Shown: positions 9,103-18,679 of the stretch, piece after piece
Numbering within the stretch: the first letter of the stretch is position 1
How the letters are laid out: the number at the start of each line of letters is the position of its first letter
NCBI RefSeq assembly: GCF_001428405.1
Contig: NZ_LMSL01000041.1
Span: 641,087 to 705,086, forward strand
Reading direction: 5' to 3'
DNA from: Frateuria sp. Soil773
GTDB taxonomy: Bacteria; Pseudomonadota; Gammaproteobacteria; Xanthomonadales; Rhodanobacteraceae
DNA: 64,000 bases
The notes under the pieces: model-generated
What the model saw: only the letters and a program-made list of their open reading frames with translations
What the model was told of the DNA's origin: nothing
The model's database searches: none
Translations under genes and position numbers: made by a program

Positions 9103-9795
9103 TCAACTCAGGAAGCGATAACCCACGCCCGGCTCGGTCTTCAGCCAGCGAGGGTTGGCCGGGTCGTCGCCCAGCTTCTGCCGCAGCTTGCCGAGCACGA
9201 TGCGCAGGTAGTGCGTGTCCTGCACGTGGCTGGCGCCCCACACCTCGCGCAGCAGCTGCTGCTGGCTGACCACCCGGCCGGCGTGGCGCAGCAGCAGCGC
9301 CAGCACGGCGTACTCCTTGCGGGTGAGCGAAACCGGCGCACCGTCCAGGCTCACCTCGCGGCGCGCCAGGTCCACGCCGAGGCGGCCGTCGTCGTAGCGC
9401 GGCGGCAGCTCCGGCTCGCCGGACGGGCGGTTGCGCAGCAGCGCACGCAGCCGCGCCATCAGCTCCTGGATGCCGAACGGCTTGGTCACGTAGTCGTTGG
9501 CGCCGTGGTCCAACGCGCGCACCTTCTCGCTCTCCGCGTCGCGCACCGACAGCATCAGCACCGGCACCTGGCTCCACTGGCGCAACTCGGCCAGCACGTC
9601 GTGGCCTTCGCGGTCGGGCAGGCCGATGTCGAGGATCACCAGGTCCGGCGATTGCGTGGCCGCCTGCGCCAGGCCTTCGACCGCATTGGCGGCGAGCAGC
9701 ACCTGGTAACCCTCGGCGCGCAGGCCGATGTCGAGGAAGCGGCGGATCTGCGCTTCGTCGTCGATCACCAGGATGCGCGGTGCAGCTGAGCTCAT
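9103..9795 (-). CDS. kdpE: Response regulator KdpE
   Basis: 230 residues, the usual length for an OmpR/PhoB-type regulator. The receiver domain (1-120) has the acidic pair DD at 12-13, the phosphoacceptor D56 in VILDIGLPD and the conserved lysine in YVTKPF. The winged-helix DNA-binding domain follows (about 135-230) with LTRKEYAVLALLLRHAGRVVSQQQLL and the C-terminal hairpin TEPGVGYRF. The ATG overlaps the kdpD stop (ATGA), as in many kdpDE pairs. It should be phosphorylated by KdpD under low K+ or high osmolarity and activate the kdp operon. A candidate target site is the tandem CGCGTAWAG repeat upstream of the operon. Confidence 0.95.
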   Translation of the reverse strand: MSSAAPRILVIDDEAQIRRFLDIGLRAEGYQVLLAANAVEGLAQAATQSPDLVILDIGLPDREGHDVLAELRQWSQVPVLMLSVRDAESEKVRALDHGANDYVTKPFGIQELMARLRALLRNRPSGEPELPPRYDDGRLGVDLARREVSLDGAPVSLTRKEYAVLALLLRHAGRVVSQQQLLREVWGASHVQDTHYLRIVLGKLRQKLGDDPANPRWLKTEPGVGYRFLS

Positions 9796-12473
9796 GGATT
9801 CGTATCGGGCGGCGCCGGCAACGGCAGGCTGATGCGGATGGTGGTGCCGATGCCGTCGCCGGGCAAGGCCTCCACGCTGCCGCCGTGCGCGCCGATCATG
9901 CCGCGGCAGATCGCCAGCCCCAGCCCGGTGCCCTGCGGCGCGCGGTCGCCACGCGATACCGAGTAGAACATGTCGAAGATGCGTGCGCGCTCGTCCTCCG
10001 GGATGCCCGGGCCGCGGTCGCTGACGTCGATCAGCAGGCGTTCGCCACTGCTGCGCACGGTCACGCGGACGGCCTCGCCCGGCGGCGAGAAGCGTGCGGC
10101 GTTCTCCAGGATGTTGAACAGCGCCTGTTCGATCAGGGCGGGATGGACGTAGAGCAGCACACCTTCCGGCGGCGCCGACGTCTCCACACGCAGGTCGGGA
10201 AACTGCTTGCGCAGCCGCGTCACCGCGGCGGCGGCGATCTCGGCGCTGTCGGTCCAGTCGCGGTTGAGCTTGAGCGTGCCGTGGCCGAGCCGGGTCATGT
10301 CGAGCAGGTTCTGGATGTAGCGATCCAGCCGCTGGCCTTCGCCGAGGATGGCCTGCAGCAGGTCGCGGCGCTCGTCCGCCGGCAGCCTGTCCTCGTAGCT
10401 GACCAGGGTGCCGGCCGCGCCGATCATCGAGGCCAGCGGCGAGCGCAGGTCGTGCGAGACGGACGACAGCAGCGCGCTGCGCAGGCGCTCGGTCTCGCCC
10501 TGCACGCGGGCGCCCTCCAGTTCGTCGGACAGCCGCGCGCGCTCCAGCGCCTGGCCGATGTCCTGGGTCATCGCCAGCGCCAGGCTGCGCCGGTCGGCGT
10601 CGAACTCGCCCTGCGCGGGATCGAGATGCAGCGCGACCACGCCCAGCGGACGGCCCTCGCCGCCCAGCGGCAGCATCCAGCACGGCGCGGCGTTCAGCGT
10701 GTCGGTACTGCGGCCCGCCTGCTCGCCGTGGCGTTCGCTCCAGTCGGCGGCGGCCAGGTCCTGCGCGGACAACGCGTGCTCCCGCGGCGCGCTCGCGACC
10801 ACGCGCAGCACCTGCCCCGCGTCGCGGGCGAGGATCGACGCCTCGCAGCGCAGCGCCTGCGCCAGCGCCCGGGTGCCGGCCGCGCGGACGCCATCGGCGT
10901 CGGTGCTGCTGGTCAGCTGCTGGCCCAGTCCCAACAGGGCGCGCGCCTGCGCGTGTGCGGCGCGCAACGATTCCACCTGGCTGGCCAGCCGCGTCGCGAG
11001 GCGGCTGCAGACCAGGGCGGCCAGCAGGAACAGCACCACCGCCAGCACGTCGTCGAGGTTGGCGATCGCCAGCGTGTAGCGCGGCGGCGCGAAGAAGAAG
11101 TTGTATCCCACGAAGCACGAAACGGCCGTATAGACGGCCACGCTCATGCGCGTGCGCACCGCCACCACCAGCACCGCGGTGAGGAAGATCAGCGACAGGT
11201 TCGCCACCGACAGGTAGCGGTCGGCCACGAACGACAATCCGAACGCGACCAGGGTGGCGAGCGTGGCATAGGCGTATTCGCCGCGCGAACCGCGCCCGCC
11301 CGGCAGGCGCAGGCGGCGGCGCGCCTTCGCCCGCTCGCTCGGCGTGGCGATGATGGTCAGCTCCAGGTGTGCCCCGCGGCGCAGCAGCAGTTGGGTCAGC
11401 GAGCGGCCGAGCATGCGCGCCAGCGGCCGTTCGCGGGTGCGCCCGAGGATGATCTGGCCGACGCCTTCGCGGTCAGCATGCGCCAGCAGCTCGTCGGCGA
11501 CGGCATGGCCGCGCAGCACGATGGGCTCGCCGCCGAGACGCCGCGCCAGGCGCATCGCCGCCTCCAGCCGCTCGCGCCGCGCCGGGTCGAGCGTCGCGCC
11601 GGTGTCCACGTAGGCGACGCTCCACGGCGCGCCGCGCCGCTCGGCGATGCGCCGCGCCACGCGCACCAGGTACTCGCTCTGGCCTTGCCCGTCGATCGCC
11701 GCCAGCACGCGGCGGCGCACCGGCATCGCGCCGCCGCGCGCCAGCATCGATTCGCGCAGGTCGCTGTCGACGTGGCCGGCGATCGTGTCCACCGCCAGCT
11801 CGCGCAGGGCGGCCAGGTTGGTCGGCGAGAAGAACGCGTCGAGCGCCGCCGCCGCGGTCTCCGGCACATAGACCTTGCCCTGCTTGAGCCGGCCGATCAG
11901 CTCGCGCGGCGGCAGGTCGACCAGCACGATATCGCGCGCGCGGTCGAGGAAGGCGTCCGGCACGGTCTCGCGCACAGCGATGCCGGTGATCCGGCGCACC
12001 TGGTCGTTGAGGCTTTCCAGGTGCTGCACGTTGAGCGCGCTGTACACCTCGATGCCGGCGTCGAGCAGCTCGGCGATGTCCTGCCAGCGCCGCTCGTGCC
12101 GCCCGCCCGGCAGGTTGCGGTGGGCCAGCTCGTCGACCAGCAGCACCGCCGGCTTGCGCGCCAGCGCGGCGTCCAGGTCGAACTCGCTGAACTCGCGCTC
12201 GCTGCCGTCGGACGCGCGGTAGCGCACCGCGCGCCGCGGCAGTACCTCCAGGCCCTCCAGCAGGGCGGCGGTCTCGGCGCGGCCGTGCGTCTCGACCAGG
12301 CCGACCACCACGTCCACGCCCTGCCGCTTCAGCTCGCGCGCGGCGGACAGCATGGCGTAGGTCTTGCCGACGCCGGGCGCGGCGCCGAGGAAGACCTTGA
12401 GCCGGCGGGTGCGCTCGTCCTGTCCCGCACTCAGCAGGGCATCGGCACGCGCTTCGCGGGAAGGTCCGGTCAT
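9792..12473 (-). CDS. kdpD: Osmosensitive K+ channel sensor histidine kinase KdpD
   Basis: 893 residues, full length for the family. The N-terminal KdpD domain begins with RLKVFLGAAPGVGKTYAML, a Walker A motif at about 30-38, and is followed by a universal-stress-protein-like domain with IDGQGQSEYLVRVARRIAE. A block of about four hydrophobic helices follows (YATLATLVAFGLSFVADRYL and the next segments). Then come a GAF-like region, the phosphoacceptor H674 in SSVSHDLRSPLASM, and an ATPase domain with N box NILENAARFS, DRGPGIP and GTGLGLAIC. It senses K+ limitation in the inner membrane and phosphorylates KdpE. It lies about 120 nt downstream of kdpC and overlaps kdpE. Confidence 0.97.
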   Translation of the reverse strand: MTGPSREARADALLSAGQDERTRRLKVFLGAAPGVGKTYAMLSAARELKRQGVDVVVGLVETHGRAETAALLEGLEVLPRRAVRYRASDGSEREFSEFDLDAALARKPAVLLVDELAHRNLPGGRHERRWQDIAELLDAGIEVYSALNVQHLESLNDQVRRITGIAVRETVPDAFLDRARDIVLVDLPPRELIGRLKQGKVYVPETAAAALDAFFSPTNLAALRELAVDTIAGHVDSDLRESMLARGGAMPVRRRVLAAIDGQGQSEYLVRVARRIAERRGAPWSVAYVDTGATLDPARRERLEAAMRLARRLGGEPIVLRGHAVADELLAHADREGVGQIILGRTRERPLARMLGRSLTQLLLRRGAHLELTIIATPSERAKARRRLRLPGGRGSRGEYAYATLATLVAFGLSFVADRYLSVANLSLIFLTAVLVVAVRTRMSVAVYTAVSCFVGYNFFFAPPRYTLAIANLDDVLAVVLFLLAALVCSRLATRLASQVESLRAAHAQARALLGLGQQLTSSTDADGVRAAGTRALAQALRCEASILARDAGQVLRVVASAPREHALSAQDLAAADWSERHGEQAGRSTDTLNAAPCWMLPLGGEGRPLGVVALHLDPAQGEFDADRRSLALAMTQDIGQALERARLSDELEGARVQGETERLRSALLSSVSHDLRSPLASMIGAAGTLVSYEDRLPADERRDLLQAILGEGQRLDRYIQNLLDMTRLGHGTLKLNRDWTDSAEIAAAAVTRLRKQFPDLRVETSAPPEGVLLYVHPALIEQALFNILENAARFSPPGEAVRVTVRSSGERLLIDVSDRGPGIPEDERARIFDMFYSVSRGDRAPQGTGLGLAICRGMIGAHGGSVEALPGDGIGTTIRISLPLPAPPDTNP

Positions 12474-12595
12474 GGCCTCATTCTCGCCGGTTTGCGTGCG
12501 TCAGGCTCGCCTGTACCGAAGAAGGAATGGGCCGGGCACGGGCGCGCGCCACCCTCACGCGCGGATCCGCGCGCAACCGGGCAGGCCTGCGCGCC

Positions 12596-13198
12596 TCACC
12601 TGGCGTCCCGCCCCGGCACGGAGCCAGCGGGCATCGCATCCAGCGCCAGGTTGAGCTGCAGCACGTTCACCCGCGGCTCGCCCAGCACGCCGAACTGGCG
12701 GCCGGAGGTGTACCGCGCCACCAGCGCCCGCACCTGCGCCATGTCCAGCCCGCGCGCCCGCGCCACCCGCGCCGCCTGGTACTGCGCCGCGGCGGGGCTG
12801 ATCTGCGGATCGAGGCCGCTGCCCGAAGCGGTGACCAGATCCACCGGCACCGGCGCCTCGTTGCCCGGGTCGGCCCGGCGCAGCGCGACGATGCGCTGCC
12901 TGGCCGCCTCGGCCAGCGCCGGGTTGGTCGGCCCCAGGTTGGAACCGGACGACGCACCGGCGTTGTACGCGTTCGGCGCGGTCGCCGACGGCCGGCCCCA
13001 GAAATACTTCGGCTCGGTGAACGCCTGGCCGATCAGCGCCGAGCCGACCGGCTTGCCGTCTTTCTCGACCAGGCTGCCGTTGGCCTGGCGCGGGAAGATC
13101 AGTTGGGCCAGCCCGGTGACGGCCAGTGGGTACAGCACGCCGGTGACCGCGGTCAGCACCAGCAGCAGGACGAGGGAGGGGCGCAGCAGTTTGCTCAT
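12596..13198 (-). CDS. kdpC: K+-transporting ATPase subunit C (KdpC)
   Basis: 200 residues. One N-terminal membrane helix ([20 protein letters not shown]) is followed by a periplasmic domain with family motifs [57 protein letters not shown] and the C-terminal [10 protein letters not shown]. KdpC stabilizes the KdpA-KdpB complex and supports K+ binding. The start is the ATG giving MSKLLRPSL; the frame runs further upstream, but that part has no family similarity and overlaps the porin gene in another frame. It is separated from kdpB by a small ORF and a porin gene, which is not the usual kdpABC arrangement. Confidence 0.97.
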   Translation of the reverse strand: MSKLLRPSLVLLLVLTAVTGVLYPLAVTGLAQLIFPRQANGSLVEKDGKPVGSALIGQAFTEPKYFWGRPSATAPNAYNAGASSGSNLGPTNPALAEAARQRIVALRRADPGNEAPVPVDLVTASGSGLDPQISPAAAQYQAARVARARGLDMAQVRALVARYTSGRQFGVLGEPRVNVLQLNLALDAMPAGSVPGRDAR

Positions 13199-13272
13199 GG
13201 TTGTCACCGCTTTTCGGGAAAGTGGCCGGCGTGGACGGCCGGCCGTTGCCACACGGGGCAGGATCGCCCGCA

Positions 13273-14079
13273 TCAGAAGCTGCCCTGCAGCATCACGAAA
13301 ACGCGCGAACCGCCCATGTTGCGCGTGTCGCCGGCATCGAGAAAGCTGCTCGTGCGCCGGTAGAAAGCGGCGTTGGTGGCATGCGTGGCGCCCGCGCCCA
13401 GCGACCAGTGCGCGGCTAACTGGTACTTCAGCGTGGCGCCGAAGTCGCTGTAGCCGGGATCGCGCGCGCCACTCGCCAGCGGCGCGGCGAGCGTGGTGGT
13501 GTAATGCGTGTGGCCGGCGTGCAGGGCGAGGCTCCAGGCCGCGCCGAGCGGGATGAGCGCATCGAGTTGCAGGTAGCCGGTGCCCTTGGAATCGCCCCGG
13601 TAGCCCTGCTCCGTATCCACGCCGAAGTAGTCGGTGATCGCGCGGTTGTATTTCAGGGTGAGCCATTTCCAGCTCAGGGCGGCGTTGGCCTCGACCGTGT
13701 CGAACGAGCGCGACGACAGCCCGGCCCGGTCGAGGTCGGCGCCCGGGTACACGTAACCGTACACGCCGGCACGCCAGGACCAGTCGTCGTCGATCGACCG
13801 TCCGTAGCTGGCGTAGAGGTCCAGCTCCATCGCGCCGCCCGGGTAGCTGCGCTCGCTGATGCTCGATGCCCACAAGCCGGCGGCGAAACCGCCCGGGCCG
13901 GTGTAGTCGGCGCCGCCCTGGATCGCCGGCCGGCCCCAGGTCTGGGTCAGGCCGCGGAACATGTAGTCGGAGGTCACGGCGACGTTGCCGGTGACCGGGC
14001 TCGCCGGTGCGTCGCCGGCATGCACGGCGACGGCGAGGGATGCGAAGGCTGCCGCGGCAGCGAGGGAAAGCGGTTTCAT
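13273..14079 (-). CDS. TorF-family putative outer-membrane porin inside the kdp operon
   Basis: 268 residues with a clear signal peptide ([21 protein letters not shown], cleavage near residue 21). The mature part begins with [28 protein letters not shown], the hallmark opening of the TorF / gcw_chp putative porin family, and continues in alternating beta-strand style to a C-terminal phenylalanine (VFVMLQGSF), as expected of an outer-membrane barrel. It lies between the 76-residue ORF (69 nt away) and kdpC (74 nt), all on the same strand, so it is likely co-transcribed with kdp and induced by K+ limitation. Passage of K+ or another cation through the outer membrane is an inference from context only. 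Confidence 0.88.
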   Translation of the reverse strand: MKPLSLAAAAAFASLAVAVHAGDAPASPVTGNVAVTSDYMFRGLTQTWGRPAIQGGADYTGPGGFAAGLWASSISERSYPGGAMELDLYASYGRSIDDDWSWRAGVYGYVYPGADLDRAGLSSRSFDTVEANAALSWKWLTLKYNRAITDYFGVDTEQGYRGDSKGTGYLQLDALIPLGAAWSLALHAGHTHYTTTLAAPLASGARDPGYSDFGATLKYQLAAHWSLGAGATHATNAAFYRRTSSFLDAGDTRNMGGSRVFVMLQGSF

Positions 14080-14148
14080 GGCGGGAACCTCGGCGCCGTG
14101 CCTGTCGGGGCGGCGCCTGTCTGGGGATTGCGGGGTTGGAGCGTCGGA

Positions 14149-14379
14149 TCAGATGCCGGCGTAACCGCCGAGCACGTAGTCGTCGTCGCGCGGCGATTCG
14201 CTGTCGCGCGGCAGCGGCACCACGTTGTCGCGTGGCAGTCGCACCGCCTGGGCGGGCTGCCCCGACTGCACCGGCAGCGCGATCACCACGTCGCAGGCGG
14301 AATCGTCGGCGGACAGCCGCAGCTCCATGTCGGGGTGGGCGGCGCCGGGAAGGGATACGGATACTTTCAATGTCTGCAT
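14149..14379 (-). CDS. 76-residue protein of unknown function between kdpB and the porin gene
   Basis: I do not recognise a family. The predicted product has no signal peptide or membrane helix. It opens with a strand-like stretch ([20 protein letters not shown]), and its C-terminal half is rich in Pro, Arg and Asp ([26 protein letters not shown]). A GGAG ribosome-binding site lies about 9 nt ahead of the ATG, supporting a real gene. It lies in the same direction as the kdp genes, 112 nt after kdpB (a gap that holds a dispersed inverted repeat) and 69 nt before the porin gene. Codon use looks like that of its neighbours. Confidence 0.6.
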   Translation of the reverse strand: MQTLKVSVSLPGAAHPDMELRLSADDSACDVVIALPVQSGQPAQAVRLPRDNVVPLPRDSESPRDDDYVLGGYAGI

Positions 14380-14403
14380 GACAGCGCTCCAGGGAAGGGA
14401 GTC

Positions 14404-14479
14404 GTCATCCGGTCGAAGGCCGGGATCCAGGATCGTTGATGCGACGAGGCCACTGGACTCCGGCCTTCGCCGGAATGAC
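14404..14479. repeat. Dispersed inverted repeat (GTCATCC...GGAATGAC type), copy 1
   Basis: The left arm GTCATCCGGTCGAAGGCCGG and the right arm ending CCGGCCTTCGCCGGAATGAC are imperfect inverted copies about 25 nt long, each with an inner ATCCAG/CTGGA, separated by roughly 20 nt. It lies between kdpB and the 76-residue ORF, so it would form a hairpin inside the kdp transcript and could damp expression or stabilize upstream mRNA. Related copies lie at 19893, 25506 and 25788. Confidence 0.8.
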
Positions 14480-14491
14480 GAGCAAAGGGAA

Positions 14492-16564
14492 TCAGGCCAG
14501 TCCGCACAGGACCAGCAGCATGTCGATCAGCTTGATGCCGAGGAACGGCACGACCATGCCGCCCAGGCCGTAGACCAGCAGGTTGCGGCGCAGCAGCGCG
14601 CCGGCGCCGAGCGCGCGGTACTTCACGCCCTTCAGCGCCAGCGGGATCAGGCACACGATGATCAGCGCGTTGAAGATCACCGCCGACAGGATCGCGCTCT
14701 GCGGCGTCGCCAGGCGCATCACGTTGAGCGCGTTGAGCGCGGGATAAGTCGTCGCGAACGCGGCCGGGATGATCGCGAAGTACTTGGCGATGTCGTTGGC
14801 GATGGAGAAGGTGGTCAGCGCGCCACGGGTGATCAGCATCTGCTTGCCGATCGCCACCACCTCGATCAACTTGGTCGGGTTGGAATCGAGGTCGACCATG
14901 TTGCCGGCCTCTTTCGCGGCCTGGGTGCCGGTGTTCATCGCCACCGCCACGTCGGCCTGCGCCAGCGCCGGCGCGTCGTTGGTGCCGTCGCCGCACATCG
15001 CCACCAGCCGGTTCTCGGCCTGCATGTCGCGGATCAGCTTGAGCTTGGCTTCCGGCGTGGCCTCGGCGAGGAAGTCGTCCACCCCGGCCTCCGCCGCGAT
15101 GGCGGCGGCGGTGAGCGGGTTGTCGCCGGTGATCATCACGGTCTTGATGCCCATCTTGCGCATCTCGGCGAAGCGCTCCTTGATGCCGCCCTTGACGATG
15201 TCCTTCAGCTCGATCACGCCCAGCGCGCTCGAACCCTCGGCGACGACCAGCGGCGTGGCGCCGCGGCGGGCGACGTCCTCGGCCAGGCGCCTGACCATCG
15301 GCGGCAGGTGGCTGCCCTGCCCGTCCAGGTATTTCTCCACCGCATCCAAGGCGCCCTTGCGGATCCGCCGCGCGTCGCTGTCCACGCCGCTCATGCGGGT
15401 CTGCGCGGTGAACGGCACGAACTGCGCGTGCAGGGCCTCGAGCGGCTGCTCGCGCAGGCCGAACTTTTCCTTCGCCAGCACCACCACGCTGCGCCCTTCG
15501 GGCGTCTCGTCGGCCAGCGAGGCGAGCTGCGCGGCCTCGGCGAGGACGCTTTCCTCCACCCCCGGCGCCGGGTGGAAGGCCACCGCCTGGCGGTTGCCCA
15601 GGGTGATCGTGCCGGTCTTGTCCAGCAGCAGCACGTCGACGTCGCCTGCCGCCTCGACCGCGCGGCCGGAGGTGGCGATCACGTTGGCGCGGATCATCCG
15701 GTCCATGCCGGCGATGCCGATCGCCGAAAGCAGCGCGCCGATGGTGGTGGGGATCAGGCAGACCAGCAGCGCGACCAGCACGGTCAGCGTGATCGGGTTG
15801 CCGCCGCCGGCCGCCTGCACGCTGTAGATCGAATACGGCAGCAGGGTGGCGCAGGCGAGCAGGAAGATCAGGGTGAACTTGGCCAGCAGGATGGTCAGCG
15901 CGATCTCGTTCGGCGTCTTGCGCCGCTTGGAGCCTTCCACCATCGCGATCATGCGGTCGAGGAAGCTCTCGCCGGGATTGCTGGTGATGCGCACCACCAG
16001 CCAGTCCGACAGCACACGGGTGCCGCCGGTGACCGCGCTGCGGTCGCCGCCGGACTCGCGGATCACCGGGGCGGACTCGCCGGTGATCGCGCTCTCGTCC
16101 ACGCTGGCCGCGCCGGCCACCACCTCGCCGTCGCCCGGGATCGGCTCGCCCGCCTCGACCAGCACGTGGTGGCCGCTGCGCAACTCGCTGGATGGCGTGA
16201 AGGTGATCGCGGCGTTGCGGTCGGCTGATGCCAGCTTCTTCGCGAGCACGTCCTTGCGCGAGCTGCGCAGCGCATGGGCCTGCGCCTTGCCGCGCCCCTC
16301 CGCCAGCGCCTCGGCGAAATTGGCGAACAGCAGGGTGAACCACAGCCACAGGCTGACCCAGAAGATGAAGCCGGTCGGCGCCTCGCCGTGCCCGGCCAGC
16401 GCCTGCACCCACAGCACGGTGGTCAGCACGCTGCACACGAACACCACGAACATCACCGGGTTGCGGAACTGCAGCCGCGGCGACAGCTTGCGGAACGAAT
16501 CGGCCAGCGCCGTGAGAACCAGCTCGCGGTCGAAACCGCGGGCGGCATGGGTTTGCGAAGTCAT
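14492..16564 (-). CDS. kdpB: K+-transporting P-type ATPase subunit B (KdpB)
   Basis: 690 residues. This is the catalytic ATPase subunit of the Kdp pump in the inner membrane. It has the actuator loop TGES (161-164), the phosphorylation motif DKTGT (D315 is the phosphorylated aspartate), the nucleotide-domain segment [12 protein letters not shown], and the hinge motifs TGDNPLTA and [20 protein letters not shown]. Membrane segments sit at about 35-90, 220-285 and in the last 110 residues. The ATG lies 3 nt after the kdpA stop, so translation is probably coupled. No key residue is missing. Confidence 0.98.
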   Translation of the reverse strand: MTSQTHAARGFDRELVLTALADSFRKLSPRLQFRNPVMFVVFVCSVLTTVLWVQALAGHGEAPTGFIFWVSLWLWFTLLFANFAEALAEGRGKAQAHALRSSRKDVLAKKLASADRNAAITFTPSSELRSGHHVLVEAGEPIPGDGEVVAGAASVDESAITGESAPVIRESGGDRSAVTGGTRVLSDWLVVRITSNPGESFLDRMIAMVEGSKRRKTPNEIALTILLAKFTLIFLLACATLLPYSIYSVQAAGGGNPITLTVLVALLVCLIPTTIGALLSAIGIAGMDRMIRANVIATSGRAVEAAGDVDVLLLDKTGTITLGNRQAVAFHPAPGVEESVLAEAAQLASLADETPEGRSVVVLAKEKFGLREQPLEALHAQFVPFTAQTRMSGVDSDARRIRKGALDAVEKYLDGQGSHLPPMVRRLAEDVARRGATPLVVAEGSSALGVIELKDIVKGGIKERFAEMRKMGIKTVMITGDNPLTAAAIAAEAGVDDFLAEATPEAKLKLIRDMQAENRLVAMCGDGTNDAPALAQADVAVAMNTGTQAAKEAGNMVDLDSNPTKLIEVVAIGKQMLITRGALTTFSIANDIAKYFAIIPAAFATTYPALNALNVMRLATPQSAILSAVIFNALIIVCLIPLALKGVKYRALGAGALLRRNLLVYGLGGMVVPFLGIKLIDMLLVLCGLA

Positions 16565-16567
16565 GGA

Positions 16568-18376
16568 TCAATGCCCCGTAGCGGACAGCAGGGATTCGAC
16601 GATCGGCCCGAGGGCCAATGCGGGAAGGAAAGTCAACGCGCCCACCACGATCACCACGCAGGCCAGCAGCGCGACGAACAGCGGCGTGTGCGTGGGCAGC
16701 GTGCCGGCGGACTCGGGCACGTGGCGCTTGGCGGCGAGCGAGCCGGCCATCGCCAGCATCGCGATGGCGAGCGGGAAGCGCGCGAGGAACATGCACAGCC
16801 CCAGCAGCACGTTCCAGAACGGCGTGTTCGCCGAGAGGCCGCCGAACGCGCTGCCGTTGTTGTTGGAGGCCGAGCTGACCGCGTACAGGATCTCGCTGAA
16901 GCCGTGCGCGCCGGGGTTGGCGACGCCCGCCACGCCGGCCGGCAGCAGCACGGCGACCGCGGTGCAGATCACCACCAGCGCGCACGGCAGCAGCACCGCG
17001 AGGCTGGCCATCTTCATCTCGTGGGCCTCGATCTTCTTGCCCAGGTATTCCGGCGTGCGGCCGACCATCAGCCCCGCGATGAATACGGCGACGACGGCGA
17101 AGGCGAGCATGCCGTACAGCCCCGAGCCGACGCCGCCGAAGACCACCTCGCCGAGCTGCATCAGCCACATCGGCACCAGGCCGCCCAGCGGCGTGAGCGA
17201 ATCGTGCATCGCGTTCACCGCGCCGCACGAGGCGGCCGTGGTGATCGCCGCGAACAGGCCGCTGGAGGCGATGCCGAAGCGCGTCTCCTTGCCTTCCATG
17301 TTGCCGCCGGCCTGCAGCGCCGAGGCGTGCGCATCCACCGCCAGCCCGTGCAGCGCCGGGTTGCCGGCCTGCTCTGCCGCGACCAGGCCCAGCGTCAGCG
17401 GTACGAAGATCAGCAGCATCGTGGCGAGGATCGCCCAGCCCTGCCGCCGGTCGCCCACCATGCGGCCGAAGGTGTAGCAGAGCCCCGCCGGGATCAGGAA
17501 GATCGCCAGCATCTCGATGAAGTTGGAGAACGGCGTGGGATTCTCATACGGGTGCGCCGAGTTGGCGTTGAAGAAGCCGCCGCCGTTGGTGCCCAGGTGC
17601 TTGATCGCGATCTGCGAGGCGGCCGGGCCCATCGGCAGGGTCTGCGTGACGACCGGGACGTCGCGGGTCATCTCGTGGCCGGCAGCATCCTTCTGCGGAT
17701 GGCCGGCGGCATCCTTGACGGTCTCCGTATAGCTGGTGGCCTGTGCCACCGGCACGTCGACGTACGGCTTGAAGTTCTGCACCACGCCCTGCGACACCAG
17801 CAGCAGGCTCATCAGCAGCGACAGCGGCACCAGCACGTACAGCGTGCTGCGCGTGAGGTCGACCCAGAAGTTGCCGATGGCCTTCGCGCCGCGCCGGGCG
17901 AAGCCGCGCACCACCGCCACCAGCACCGCGATGCCGGTGGCCGCGGAGAGGAAGTTCTGCACCGCCAGGCCGAGCATCTGGGTCAGGTAGCTCATCGTCG
18001 ACTCGCCGCCGTAGCCCTGCCAGTTGGTGTTGCTGGCGAAGCTGATCGCGGTGTTCATCGCCGAGTCCGGCGACACCGCGGCGAAGTGCTGCGGGTTCAG
18101 CGGGAGCCACTGCTGCACGCGCTGCAACAGGTACACGGCCAGCAGGCCGAGCACGTTGAACAGCAGCATCGCCAGCGCATAGCGCTTCCAGCCCATGTCC
18201 TCGTCGGGCCGGATGCCGCACAGCCGGTAGATGCCGCGCTCCGCGCGGCCGCCGAAGCGGGTGACGCGGTTGGGCGCATCGGCGAACACCAGCGCCATGT
18301 AGTTGCCGACCGGCTTGACCAGCAGCAGCAACACGGCCAGGAACAGGCCGACCTGCAGGATGTCGTTGGCGGTCAT
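16568..18376 (-). CDS. kdpA: K+-transporting ATPase subunit A (KdpA)
   Basis: 602 residues, somewhat longer than the roughly 557 of E. coli KdpA. It is the K+-selecting, channel-like subunit with four pore repeats; visible pore segments include SFASNTNWQGYGGES, KHLGTNGGGFFNANSAHP, TAASCGAVNAMHDS and SSASNNNGSAFGG. About ten hydrophobic helices are present. The extra length is partly a hydrophilic loop before LPMGPAASQ that contains the duplicated unit KDAAGHPQ/KDAAGHEM, from a 24-nt DNA repeat at about 17677-17724. The start is the ATG giving MTANDILQVG, which overlaps the kdpF stop by ATGA; a few residues of open frame precede it but lie inside kdpF. Confidence 0.97.
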   Translation of the reverse strand: MTANDILQVGLFLAVLLLLVKPVGNYMALVFADAPNRVTRFGGRAERGIYRLCGIRPDEDMGWKRYALAMLLFNVLGLLAVYLLQRVQQWLPLNPQHFAAVSPDSAMNTAISFASNTNWQGYGGESTMSYLTQMLGLAVQNFLSAATGIAVLVAVVRGFARRGAKAIGNFWVDLTRSTLYVLVPLSLLMSLLLVSQGVVQNFKPYVDVPVAQATSYTETVKDAAGHPQKDAAGHEMTRDVPVVTQTLPMGPAASQIAIKHLGTNGGGFFNANSAHPYENPTPFSNFIEMLAIFLIPAGLCYTFGRMVGDRRQGWAILATMLLIFVPLTLGLVAAEQAGNPALHGLAVDAHASALQAGGNMEGKETRFGIASSGLFAAITTAASCGAVNAMHDSLTPLGGLVPMWLMQLGEVVFGGVGSGLYGMLAFAVVAVFIAGLMVGRTPEYLGKKIEAHEMKMASLAVLLPCALVVICTAVAVLLPAGVAGVANPGAHGFSEILYAVSSASNNNGSAFGGLSANTPFWNVLLGLCMFLARFPLAIAMLAMAGSLAAKRHVPESAGTLPTHTPLFVALLACVVIVVGALTFLPALALGPIVESLLSATGH

Positions 18377-18465
18377 TCGAACCACTCCGGCTTGAGCAGG
18401 GCCACGCACAGGTAGCCCACCAGGGCCACCGCGATCAGCGCGGCGATGAGGTAGAGAACGTTCAT
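18373..18465 (-). CDS. kdpF: KdpF, small membrane subunit of the K+-ATPase
   Basis: A 30-residue peptide, MNVLYLIAALIAVALVGYLC followed by VALLKPEWFE. It is a single hydrophobic helix ending in the LxxPExF-like tail (LLKPEWF) typical of KdpF, which packs against KdpA and stabilizes the complex. The stop overlaps the kdpA start (ATGA). It is easily missed because of its size. Confidence 0.92.
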   Translation of the reverse strand: MNVLYLIAALIAVALVGYLCVALLKPEWFE

Positions 18466-18510
18466 GGCGGGAATCTCACGCGGGGAAGGCGGGGCGGAAG
18501 GCGGGCGCGC

Positions 18511-18603
18511 TCACTTGCGCGGCCCGAGCCGGTCGCAGATCAGCACGAAGCCGAGCGCCGCGGCGCACAGCACGAACAGGAACAGCAGGTAGACGACATC
18601 CAT
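18511..18603 (-). CDS. Second 30-residue single-helix peptide upstream of kdpF
   Basis: A short frame encoding MDVVYLLFLFVLCAAALGFV followed by LICDRLGPRK: one membrane helix and a short basic tail. It lies 45 nt upstream of kdpF in the same orientation and is the first frame of the operon. From memory, small peptides of this kind (tail like LCxRL) are found ahead of kdpF in other proteobacteria and are annotated only as hypothetical or KdpF-like; I could not verify this here. The coding call rests on position, on hydrophobicity, and on the exact helix-plus-basic-tail pattern. Function is unknown; an accessory Kdp subunit is plausible. Confidence 0.6.
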   Translation of the reverse strand: MDVVYLLFLFVLCAAALGFVLICDRLGPRK

Positions 18604-18679
18604 CGGCGCCGGCTCATGGGGAAGACGGCGCGCACTGTAGGAAGTGCCGCATAAGAACGGGGTATCGCTTCGGCCGCTT

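Noticed and set aside
9780-13556. A plus-strand open frame of 1258 codons opposite kdpD and kdpC
   Set aside because: It is antisense shadow coding caused by GC codon bias; kdpD and kdpC domains on the other strand are unmistakable.
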